NCBI GenBank assembly: GCA_004764695.1
Contig: SMSO01000025.1
Span: 357,102 to 421,101, forward strand
Origin: Schizochytrium sp. TIO01
Taxonomy: Eukaryota > Sar > Bigyra > Thraustochytrida > Thraustochytriidae
Reading direction: 5' to 3'
Length of the DNA stretch: 64,000 bases
A program made the position numbers and the translations under genes. The notes under the pieces are model-generated. The model did no database searches, had not been told where the DNA came from, and worked only from the letters and a program-made list of their open reading frames with translations. This document shows, piece after piece, positions 10,131-18,783 of the stretch (the stretch's first letter is position 1; each line of letters opens with the position of its first letter).

Positions 10131-11675
10131 TTAGCGATTGCGTGGATCAAAAAAGGACACTGTGAAATATGAACGTAAAGCCTGGGAAGCAACGTAAAAC
10201 GTAAAAACAACGGCTCGTGGGATTGGAGTGAAAAGTACAATGGCTTGCCCAGCTACAGCAATCACAATTGCAGAAAGAGCGAGGAGAATTGCGGTTAGGA
10301 TAATTTTCCAGGTTAATCGCTGCAAGTTCTTTTGTGGTGGCGAAACCAGCTTTTTGCGGCTCCCGGTGCCAACGCTGCTCCGCGCAAGGCTCGGCTGAGG
10401 AGCTAAAGGTGGGTCGCCGTCTACATCACCCCCAAGCCTAAACGATGTTGGCTGTGGAACCAGAGCTTCTACTGAACTCATTGTATCCACGCGAGGAGTC
10501 AAAGGTAGCATACCTGAATCCTTTGTATCCTTGGAAGGAAATGAGGCATCCCAAGAAGGTGAAGCTGGGCGAGAACTCTTTGAAGTCGTTACAATCTTTA
10601 AGTTGTGCAATAGCTTGGCACCTACGGCTACAACGGCAATACCAACAATCAATGTGAACGAAGCCTCGGCAATTGCGGCTGCCTCCGAAAGATCCACAAG
10701 TCCTTTATACATTGCTAGCAGACTCATTGTCAGCTCAAAACCGATGAAAATGATAGCGAGGACAATGAAAATAATATGGGAAGAACGCCGATGAAACAAT
10801 AACGTTTTATGTGGCGTGTGAGAAATTTTGAGCATATCATTCCAAACTAAGAACAAGAGTGAAGAAGACAGAAGACCGATAGGGACAGTTAAAGTCAAAA
10901 ATAATCTGCCAACACCGTAGGTGAAGATTGCGCGACTCCATGTTGGATCTACAGACGTGTACATGAGACGGAGTATGTTGCAGACAAACTCTACGGACAA
11001 AATCACAACTGCGACTTTATAAGCTCCTTCTCGTCTATACCACTTGGCAAATTTTGACAACCGCATGCAAACTAACGTTAATACATATGAAGACATTAGT
11101 GAGCACAAAACCTGTACAGTAATCCATCCAGGGCCATCAAATAGTGTTCGCCAAGGATTACTTGTGACAACTACATCAACACGTACTTCTTCACCAGCGT
11201 CAAGCAAGGATTTTATTTTGTTAGCTCCGCTTTCACCTAATTCGAAGAATGGGATTCCTTCTGCTTGACTCCATGCCTCGAAACTATGAATGACGCGAAA
11301 CTCATGGCCAGCAACTCTATCCGAATAATATAAGGTTGCCGCTGCTCCAAGTTTGTCGGCGACTAGAGCGAGCCAGGCATATCCGCAGTGAAAGCATTCT
11401 TGTGAGTATGCAAGTTGTACTAGCGTAGAGTTTGCTGAAAGCACATAGTTTTCTGGAGGGCCTTGGCAGCCATAATGGCACCAGGCATCATCTAGTTGTA
11501 CAACTCTGGAGTTTGCAATCACGATATCCCCCACTTCATACTCGTCTTGACTGAACGAGAACACTGGTGTTTCTAACTGCAAACCTATAGCTGATGCTGG
11601 ACTGACGACAATGCTGCCAAGCCCTTGTCTCACGCAGCACATAGCCACTAGTATGGCTGGTTTTGTTAGACGCAT
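10131..11675 (-). CDS. Seven-transmembrane protein with an extracellular PA-like domain
   Basis: Encodes 514 residues from ATG at 11675. A signal peptide (residues 1-21) precedes a roughly 150-residue ectodomain containing CHYGC and CFHCGYAW cysteine pairs and the pattern GAAATLYYSD ... GIPFFELGESGANKIKSLLD, which reads like a protease-associated (PA) fold. Seven hydrophobic segments follow, five close together (about residues 178-365) and two near the C-terminus, separated by a long Ser/Pro-rich cytoplasmic loop (about 370-455). This is the layout of a receptor-like 7-TM protein, but it has no class-defining motif that I recognise. The ligand, if any, is unknown. Divergent from the small putative peptide gene starting at 11834. 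Confidence 0.85.
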   Translation of the reverse strand: MRLTKPAILVAMCCVRQGLGSIVVSPASAIGLQLETPVFSFSQDEYEVGDIVIANSRVVQLDDAWCHYGCQGPPENYVLSANSTLVQLAYSQECFHCGYAWLALVADKLGAAATLYYSDRVAGHEFRVIHSFEAWSQAEGIPFFELGESGANKIKSLLDAGEEVRVDVVVTSNPWRTLFDGPGWITVQVLCSLMSSYVLTLVCMRLSKFAKWYRREGAYKVAVVILSVEFVCNILRLMYTSVDPTWSRAIFTYGVGRLFLTLTVPIGLLSSSLLFLVWNDMLKISHTPHKTLLFHRRSSHIIFIVLAIIFIGFELTMSLLAMYKGLVDLSEAAAIAEASFTLIVGIAVVAVGAKLLHNLKIVTTSKSSRPASPSWDASFPSKDTKDSGMLPLTPRVDTMSSVEALVPQPTSFRLGGDVDGDPPLAPQPSLARSSVGTGSRKKLVSPPQKNLQRLTWKIILTAILLALSAIVIAVAGQAIVLFTPIPRAVVFTFYVASQALRSYFTVSFFDPRNR

Positions 11676-11833
11676 CTCGTTCCTTTTGCTTGTAGCTGTA
11701 GTACTTCCCTTTGTAAGTCCACTAGTCCTCCAAGAAAGCTGTCACTCTTGTCTTCTTCGTCTTCGTCGACCTTATCAATGACAGTCAGACCAAGTTTGTC
11801 TTTGTTGGAAATAGCCTTGTCAGCAAGACCATA

Positions 11834-11959
11834 ATGGGTTTGCCTCTGACTTTATGCATCCTCGCCGGAGCTGTCACGGCCGTACTTTCCTTTCAGGTTT
11901 TGACACTGTCACCTAAAGATCTGAACGGCGACGGGTCCATCCTTCTCTCAGACCAGTAA
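11834..11959 (+). CDS. Possible small secreted peptide with an EF-hand/dockerin-like loop
   Basis: ATG at 11834 opens a 41-codon frame: a hydrophobic signal-peptide-like start (MGLPLTLCILAGAVTAVLSF) then KDLNGDGSILLSD, which has the DxNxDGxI spacing of an EF-hand or dockerin calcium loop. The TAA stop at 11957 is embedded in a good 5' splice site (CA/GTAAGT at 11955/11956). A branch-like CTAAC and a CCCAG acceptor ending at 12013 follow, and an open stretch reading ELVADVIFSGNKVKD continues to a TAA near 12079. Canonical splicing would leave these two pieces one base out of frame, so the gene model is unresolved. AATAAA-like signals lie at about 12150-12165. Low confidence. Confidence 0.25.
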   Translation: MGLPLTLCILAGAVTAVLSFQVLTLSPKDLNGDGSILLSDQ

Positions 11960-12079
11960 GTACCTACCGGCACGTACTACCCTAACCAAGCTCTTGTGCC
12001 GAGCTGAACCCAGGAATTGGTCGCCGATGTGATCTTCTCTGGCAACAAAGTCAAGGACTCCACCAAGACTGCTCTGTAA

Positions 12080-12723
12080 CTCACTCGAGGCCTCAAGTTT
12101 CGAGTTTGGCTTCATCTCATCTTCTTATTAGAAGTGTCTTCTTATCAATAAACAGAATAAATACGCTCTCTACTTCAGGAATGACTCTGAGTCAAAAGTG
12201 ACCTGATCCGTCAAAGTCCGAAAATCTTCAATGCTACAAGCCAAAGCGAACTCGATAATACGCTAACGATTGATCCGTATTGTTGTTGACTGACGCACAA
12301 ACTTGTTTTTGCTTTTTTTTAATGACGTATGAAACTCAATGCCCAGAGCAGAGCGTACATTTACGAGGCTATAAAACCATATTCAAGATGATTATCTTGG
12401 AATTTAAATTTATTAAAGGGTCCGGAATGGAAAGTCTGAATTTTGCGAATTTGAATTTTCTAAAACAGTTTTGGACGAGGCAGAGCAAATCCCAAACATC
12501 TTGGCGCTCAGCACGGACTGCAGGGGTTACGATTTTGCGAAGCTTGCGGACGACGTTAGGTTGAAGAGGGATCCTGGTTGCATTAGGTCGAGGACATTTG
12601 CTAAATCCATATTACTCCAGCTGTGCAGCGCAGACGTTCGACTGGCCAAGCCATATCAGGATCGATTGGACCAGAAAACAAGATTCAAAAAGATTCAAAT
12701 TGGCAATTTTGACTTGCCAGGAA
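12080..12723. other. Upstream region of MSH5
   Basis: About 640 bases with no convincing gene. The MSH5 frame stays open upstream to about 12598, but has no ATG before 12724, and those extra 42 codons do not resemble MutS proteins. Confidence 0.5.
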
Positions 12724-15183
12724 ATGTCGGCGACGAACGAGAGTGCGCGCGTACTGAGCGTGAGACGCGCTCGAGGTGATGCACTTGGTGCGTGTTATTA
12801 CGATGCGGAAGAGCAGGTCCTTGCTGTGCTAGCTCGCACACAGGTGCTTGGCGACAAAGTTGAAAGAGCCCTCTCAAATCTTGTAGAGAAGGTTCGACCT
12901 ACCAAGCTTGTGCTTGCTGCACAAACATCGGACGAAATTTCGGAAGCAGCAGAGAAATTGTGCGAACAATACAGTTTCACGGTGGAACGCGTAAGCTCTC
13001 GAGCATTTGAAAGCGATTCAGCGGCGCGAAGACTCGAAGACCTTGGCTTCCCGGCCTCTCTCCTCCGAACAAGACTTGACAGAGATCACGTTGTGAGCTT
13101 AGCAAGTGTTGGTGGTGCTCTTCATTATGTTGATCGCAAGCAACTCCTTCCAGCTGGCAAACTGGCTCGAATTGAGTTGCTAAACCTCGACGACTACATG
13201 ATCGTAAATATGGAAAGCTTGCACAGCCTTGACGTAATCCGTGAGGAAATGCATCCGTCAGTTGTCCGCACAAACCACAAACGCAAAGAAGGTTTTTCGT
13301 TGCTGACACTCCTAGATCGAGCAAAGTCAACACTTGGTCGCAAAATGCTTCGAAGATGGCTCTTACAGCCTTTGGCCAACCCGAACATGATCAATGAACG
13401 CCTTGACTGTGTTGAATACCTAATGCATCGATCCGCAATGGACCATGCAGCTGAGCTTGGCAAACACTTTGCGGGTCTTCGTGATGTTCCCCGTTTTTTA
13501 ACTTTACTGAGAGCGCGCACTGCAAAATCATCTGACTGGATGATTTTTGCAGAATCAATTTGCGCTTTGGATGCAATCCTTGATACCCTTGTTCAAATTG
13601 TTAAAGATATTACAAATGAGAACGGAGACACAACAGGTCTCCCAGGTCCATTGGAGGAGCTTGTACATGTGGAGCGGACAACCTTACGTAGCGTTGAAGT
13701 ATTGTTAGCATCTATCGACTGGGAAGCTACAAAGGAACAAGGTTGGATGGTGCCAAACGCAGGTGTCTCCCGACCTTTGGATATGGCCCGGCGCCAATAT
13801 GATTCATGTGAGAGTATTCTTTCAGAGGCAGAACCTGCTTTGCACAATTCTCTCGCTTCATGTGTTAGCCATGCCAAAGAAATGTTTTCACTTGTTTTCA
13901 TGCCTATTCTTGGATTTCTGGTTCAGGTTCAAAGTGTAGATTTTCGCCGTCTGAAACAAATCCCTGCAGACTTTACAGAGGTTTTCCGGCGTCCTGCTGC
14001 AATTGATCAACGGAGCTCAGATGCAATTGCCAGCTCTCCTCGAGATGACGATATTGTCTACCTCCGTTGTGACGTGACACATCGTCTGGATGCCAAGTAT
14101 GGAGACTTGTTCGGTAATGTCCGAGATCTTGAGGAGGCGTTTAGCCGAGAGCTAGAAGCGCATGTTCTTGATAAAGAGCAAGACCTTTTTGCTATCTGCA
14201 CTGCATGTGCAGAGCTCGATATCTATCTTGCCTTTGCAATTACCTCGAAAGAATTCGATTACGTTCGCCCAGTGTTCACACCTGAACCAGTGATGATGTT
14301 CAAAGGTGCAAAACATCCGCTGATTATGCATAGTCTTGAACAGTACGTTCCAAACGATATTATTCTGGGAACTGAAGGGCGCCGAGCACTCCTTATCACA
14401 GGTCCAAATTACTCCGGCAAATCTGTATTGCTTAAAACAGTAGCAACCTTAACCATAATGGCTCAAGTTGGTTGTTTTGTTCCTGCTGAAGAAGCAACTT
14501 TAGGTGTTGTAGAGAGACTTTTTACTCGTGTTGAGTCGCTGGAGTCTAGCTCGACACTTATGGAAAGCTCGTTTTCAATTGATGTGCAGCAGGTCGCTAA
14601 CATGCTTCACAACCACACCCCGCGTTCGCTTCTTTTGATTGACGAATTTGGGAAGGGTACATCCAGCGTTGACGGGGCTAGCCTTTTAGCTGCAACGGTA
14701 CGCTACTTCGGACGGCTGGGACATGAAATGCCACGAATCTTGATTACGACGCACTTCCTCGAAATCCTGAATCAAGGACTTGTACAAGACTGCCAGGGCA
14801 TTCAACCTTGTGAAATGAAAGTACTGTTGGATAAAACCATCGAAGAATCCGATGCTGGACTGAGCTTTGCAGGTAAAGATGGGCGCTGCTGTGCTACGCC
14901 TATTCCACTCTTTCAGCTAGTCGACGGCTCGGCATCGGCCAAGTCCTTTGCGCTAGCTTGTGCAGACCGAGCCAATGTTCCTCGTTCAATTTTGGACCGC
15001 GCAGCAGTTATTCTGACATTAGCAGAGCATGAAATCTCTCCATCGCAAGATATGAATCGGGATGCAGAGCTGTGCCGATTGCTGCGAGCAATTGGTATGC
15101 GAGATTGGCAAACTGCACCACAGAATGAAGTAATGAATTTGTTGAAAACAATTAACAGAATTAAAGATCATCAACAAGAATAA
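12724..15183 (+). CDS. MSH5: MutS homologue 5 (meiotic crossover factor)
   Basis: Encodes 819 residues, close to the usual 830 of MSH5. The connector and lever/clamp regions are followed by the ABC-type ATPase: Walker A GPNYSGKS at residues 560-567, the block AQVGCFVPAEEA, an ST-rich signature region, and Walker B LLLIDEFGKGT with Asp640/Glu641. FVPAEEA and IDEFGKGT are the MSH5 versions (MSH4 and MSH2 have IDELGRGT). The mismatch-recognition N-terminal domain is absent, as is normal for MSH5, which acts with MSH4 as a sliding clamp on meiotic recombination intermediates. ATG 12724 (MSATNESARV) is the first ATG in the frame and aligns with family starts. The last 23 bases overlap the 3' coding end of the opposing gene. 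Confidence 0.95.
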   Translation: MSATNESARVLSVRRARGDALGACYYDAEEQVLAVLARTQVLGDKVERALSNLVEKVRPTKLVLAAQTSDEISEAAEKLCEQYSFTVERVSSRAFESDSAARRLEDLGFPASLLRTRLDRDHVVSLASVGGALHYVDRKQLLPAGKLARIELLNLDDYMIVNMESLHSLDVIREEMHPSVVRTNHKRKEGFSLLTLLDRAKSTLGRKMLRRWLLQPLANPNMINERLDCVEYLMHRSAMDHAAELGKHFAGLRDVPRFLTLLRARTAKSSDWMIFAESICALDAILDTLVQIVKDITNENGDTTGLPGPLEELVHVERTTLRSVEVLLASIDWEATKEQGWMVPNAGVSRPLDMARRQYDSCESILSEAEPALHNSLASCVSHAKEMFSLVFMPILGFLVQVQSVDFRRLKQIPADFTEVFRRPAAIDQRSSDAIASSPRDDDIVYLRCDVTHRLDAKYGDLFGNVRDLEEAFSRELEAHVLDKEQDLFAICTACAELDIYLAFAITSKEFDYVRPVFTPEPVMMFKGAKHPLIMHSLEQYVPNDIILGTEGRRALLITGPNYSGKSVLLKTVATLTIMAQVGCFVPAEEATLGVVERLFTRVESLESSSTLMESSFSIDVQQVANMLHNHTPRSLLLIDEFGKGTSSVDGASLLAATVRYFGRLGHEMPRILITTHFLEILNQGLVQDCQGIQPCEMKVLLDKTIEESDAGLSFAGKDGRCCATPIPLFQLVDGSASAKSFALACADRANVPRSILDRAAVILTLAEHEISPSQDMNRDAELCRLLRAIGMRDWQTAPQNEVMNLLKTINRIKDHQQE

Positions 15184-15967
15184 GGCTAGTCTTCGATTCC
15201 TCAAAGTCATCTTCTTTGCTCTCCGTCTCATCACGCGCTCCAATTCCGGTGCGATGATAACGAACGTGAGAGTTCTGACGAATTTGTCTCCTACCCCGCT
15301 GTTGTTGAGGGCTTGTATCTTGATTGTCGTCCTCTGGAGTCAAAACAAGAGACTGTTGAAGGGAAAAAGCTGAAACATTGACACGACTGGGGCTCTGCGA
15401 TCCTGATTGTGGTTGACGCTCTAGGGAATAATCAAATGCAAGTTTGGATACACGGGGCCATAGAGCTCCAATAAAAGTCTCTCTCGCAATACTTTGTGTA
15501 CTTGCATCTCTTGCGGTGGGTGCTGCACGTTCATTCATAGTCCGCATCAGGAGATCCATATGGCACCATGCAAGGGAAAGGCCCAGGAGCTCTCGCAAGC
15601 CTTCATGTAATTCCAGACGGGAGATCTTGTTTGGAGTATTTCTTAATGTACAAGTTTGTGTGGTTTTTGAATAGCAAACAGGTCGAAAGGGGAAACCTGG
15701 TTTGTGCGAGTTAGTCCACTTTTTGCAGCCGCTGGTGTTCGCTGGAATTTGATCAATCTTTATCCATGCTTTCTCCAAAATTCCGCGAGGTTGTTGGCCG
15801 TGCTCATTCTGTGTCTTGGCCCACTGCCAAACTGCATCTCCTACAATTGTTAATAATCTGTCTGCTGTGACAAAGGAGTCTGTTGGAACCTTACGAAGCT
15901 CTCGGGTATGAACTTCTCCGGAGTTAGGGTCGCGTCTCTGCACGCGAACTTTTCGAAGTGCTTCCAT
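15161..15967 (-). CDS. Unknown protein, convergent with MSH5
   Basis: A 268-residue frame from ATG at 15967. No family recognised. The N-terminal half (residues 1-160) is moderately ordered, with an amphipathic ELHEGLRELLGLSLAWCHMD segment. The C-terminal third is Gln/Ser/Arg-rich and ends in an acidic tail (ESKEDDFEESKTSLILVDDL). The stop lies inside the final codons of MSH5, so the two genes overlap tail to tail by 23 coding bases. Codon usage resembles the neighbours, which supports a real gene. Confidence 0.6.
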   Translation of the reverse strand: MEALRKVRVQRRDPNSGEVHTRELRKVPTDSFVTADRLLTIVGDAVWQWAKTQNEHGQQPRGILEKAWIKIDQIPANTSGCKKWTNSHKPGFPFRPVCYSKTTQTCTLRNTPNKISRLELHEGLRELLGLSLAWCHMDLLMRTMNERAAPTARDASTQSIARETFIGALWPRVSKLAFDYSLERQPQSGSQSPSRVNVSAFSLQQSLVLTPEDDNQDTSPQQQRGRRQIRQNSHVRYHRTGIGARDETESKEDDFEESKTSLILVDDL

Positions 15968-16035
15968 AATGATTGATCAAGAAATCAGATGACTGTCTCG
16001 TAGCGCAGAGGCAAATAGTTTTGATATTGTAGAAG

Positions 16036-16487
16036 ATGCTTGATTACCTTGATATCCTTGCCATATGCCAGCTTAAGTTTAAGGTCTATTTGCTCCAAAT
16101 CGAGTTGGGGGTTTGCTTGCTATGTTAGTGACCTGATCGCACACAGCTGATTTCCCGGTTAACGATAGAGCCCGAGGATTGCTTCTGAACAGCACACGTG
16201 CAAACTCACCAGGACAGGGAAAGTGCAAGGAAGGAGCGTGGAGGAACGCTGATCGTATCAAGCACGCCTTAGTCCAGCAAAATAAAACAGTGCTGGCTGA
16301 CGCTGTATGTTATTCTTTACTGGAGTTTCCAAAGCAGCTACAAGACTGGCTAATCTCGATAATTCTTTGTTACCAGCTAGAGAAGCGAGCCCCACTCCTC
16401 TGCTACCGCGCCTTTATGGTTGATATTGCACGCAAGGTCAGACCCGTGACCTGGTCTGGTCAAACGCCCTACGAGCGGAGAAAATAA
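16036..16487 (+). CDS. Possible two-exon small gene (uncertain model)
   Basis: A well-formed open stretch reading GKCKEGAWRNADRIKHALVQ and ending YERRK-stop at 16487 looks coding (CAG, AAG, GAG rich), but has no in-frame ATG upstream before a TGA near 16128. An upstream mini-exon MLDYLDILAICQLKFK (16036-16083) can be joined to it in frame by a GT-AG intron of 134 bases (16084-16217, acceptor GGACAG). That gives 105 residues. The donor GTCTAT is weak. AATAAA lies immediately after the stop (aaaataaaag). It would form a divergent pair with the 15967 gene. No family recognised. Confidence 0.3.
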
Positions 16488-16618
16488 AAGACTCACAGTC
16501 TACTCTTTAGTTGATGGCGTTTCAGAAAGCTATTGCTGGTGTGTCTTTACGCGTGAGAATAGAATCGAGCTTCTAAGCAGCAAAAGACCAAGAGAATGTC
16601 GTGTGGTCCACTCAATAC

Positions 16619-16718
16619 TTATGCAAGCCGTCTTTGGCTTTGCTCAACTTCGTAAAAGCGCCCAGCTCGCTGCCGTCGCTTTTTCTCTTCTTCCTGCTCC
16701 TCTTCCAGGAAATTTTGC
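16619..16718 (-). CDS. Probable terminal exon of an unassembled small gene
   Basis: On the minus strand a textbook acceptor (CACTCTTTCTTTAG, at about 16719-16733) precedes an open stretch reading QNFLEEEQEEEKKRRQRAGR and ending RRLA-stop at 16619. A plausible preceding exon at about 16802-16825 (LIEKKKTE, bounded by TTTTCTCACAG and GTATAA) joins it in frame. I cannot place a convincing first exon with an ATG. The product would be a small, highly charged coiled-coil protein. Confidence 0.3.
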
Positions 16719-16839
16719 CTAAAGAAAGAGTGGTTGTCAAAAAACCGTGCCTGTAGTAGAATATTATCTTCAATCTAATGTAAGACTTGATCGTTTCAAA
16801 TGAGACCTGCTTATACTCTGTTTTCTTTTTCTCGATCAA

Positions 16840-18783
16840 CTGTGAGAAAATTTTAAAGGATTTACTCACAAGCTATTCTCACAGAGCTCCCTTTGTGCAG
16901 TGATCTTGGCGTGCGTGCAGTAGCCACTCGAGGGAAACCAGCAAGACAGCCTTCAGCCTAGTGGCCATTCGTGGGGCACCTCAGAACCCCGATAATTTGC
17001 ACGCACGCACCCTAGATAGCCTAGCCCGGGTTTCGTACTGCTGCTCTGGGTCTGGAAACCGAGCCCCAGAGCGGCCTCAAGTCCAAAGTAACTCCCAAGT
17101 GTCTTCCTCTAAGCAGGTCCGTTGAAAACACCTGGAACTTACTAATTCGGCGCACAGTTGCGCCGAATTATTAATGTTTTTTCTGTTTCTGCTTTTAGTT
17201 TACTTTTGCTTTTGCTTTTCTGCTTCGAGTTGCTTCACAGTTGGATTGATGTCTTCAAGTTGTTCAGGGGGAGGAATCCTATCACTTCCCTCCTCTCCGA
17301 TCGCTCGGGAACTCGATGGTTGCCATGTTTCTGTGTCGACTTTCCATGTTCTGCCTAGGTAGTGCAATCCGATCGAGTCAAAGAAGCCCCACAATCATCG
17401 AAATGAAGAACAACTTTTAGTCATAAGTTGTGAAATTCTTTATAATTTACGATTTCATGCAAACAGGCGCCGCTGATGGACTCTATCTACTTTACTCAAA
17501 CGAGCTCTGTTCGGACAACGAGACCGCCGACAGCCCCGGCCCCAGCTGCTGGCCGGTTTACAATCGTGACGATGATACCTTGCGACAAGCGATTAATCTG
17601 CGATGCGTTTTGGGCGTGTTCTCCTAAGATCAGTGCCCTTTCACGAAACAACTTTGGGTAGGTACGTATGATAACTAAAGGATTGTCTCCTACTTTGCAG
17701 CGAGCTGGGTCTCCGCGAAATCGACAATCAGCTCTATCATCGTCAGCTCCATCATCGAACAAGGGACGGCCGCAGTTTGGCGCAGCGCCTACTATCCTGC
17801 TGCTGCTGCTGCTGCTGCACTGTCGCAGGAGGAGTTCATGTCTTCATAAGTTGTCAAGCAAGCTGGCAGAACCTCATGCTCTGCTTCGGTGGGCACACCG
17901 AGCGAGAGCCTCGTGGTTCGTTTTACTTGATGCTGATCGAAACTAGGAACCGAAACAGCTAGAAGAGTGGCACCGAAGGCAGACCCAGAGGCAGAGCCTG
18001 TGCATATTCACCGCTGCCTGAGCTGAGGAGGAGTGGAGCTGCTATGGAGCTACACGAAGCGGCGGAAACCCTCATTACAGCCCAGAACTCCAAGCACGAC
18101 AAACGACTTTAGGGCCAAGGTACGCGCGACATTGTTTCATAAGCGGCCATGGGCTCCGCTGCAAGATACGATCGCTCGCGATACTCGAGGTGTCTTCGTC
18201 TTGAAGTTCTGCTTCAAGTTCTTCGGGCTCGAGCCGAGGTCTTCGGTCGCCATTGCAAGAAATGGCTTGGAGGCGACTTGAAGAAGGCGCAAAGACCTCG
18301 TGCAATCTGTATGAAAGTATGTAATTCTCATCAACAATGAGCGCCTTTTTATAGTGCGGTAGGCAGGCGCTAGCTAACTCTTAGGTAGGAGGGTCCTAGT
18401 GTAGTATGAGTGAGGAAAGAAAACAGAGAAACGAAACTCTTTTCTTTGATATCTGATGATTTTGAAGAGTGAATGAGTACGTAAGTAAATTCTATTTTTT
18501 TGTTTTAAAGTTTATTTTGTAAAGAGGAGTATATCATACTATGATAAGTGAGTATTGTTTTTAGTTTTCGTGAGTTTTTCTCATCGTCATTCGGTTTATG
18601 AGATGGATTTGATAAGTTTACTTGTTATGCAAATTTATAAATTTGTAAATAATCATTTTTCGACTCGAAGTCGAAGTTTCAAAAGACTCTTCACACGAAG
18701 ACAGTCTCGCGCCCATTCCGCTTTTGGGGACCTCACCGCCTCGCGGGAGACCACCCGCGGCGAACCTGCAGAGCCCGACTGCG
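16840..18783. other. Gene-poor region upstream of the 2225-residue gene
   Basis: About 1.9 kb with scattered open stretches (17430-17660 +, 17200-17391 -, 17668-17946 +, 18033-18281 +) that lack ATG starts, domains or clean splice sites. A (CTG)7 run lies at 17797-17817, and a perfect hairpin at 17143-17170. I see no supportable gene. Confidence 0.45.
17143..17170. repeat. Perfect 12-bp inverted repeat with 4-base loop
   Basis: The arms taattcggcgca and tgcgccgaatta are exact reverse complements around the loop cagt. The stem contains the GC-rich core cggcgc. It lies in noncoding DNA and is not followed by a T-run. Function unknown. Confidence 0.8.

Noticed and set aside
12598..12723. Upstream extension of the MSH5 frame
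   Set aside because: It begins with TTG and has no similarity to MutS proteins; ATG 12724 fits the family start.
17200..17394. 64-codon minus frame beginning WGFFDSIGLHYLGRTW
   Set aside because: Looks protein-like, but has no ATG in frame, is preceded directly by TGA, and there is no acceptor AG between that stop and the coding-like part.
18724..18783. Upstream extension of the 2225-residue gene
   Set aside because: It begins with TTG; the first ATG is at 18784.
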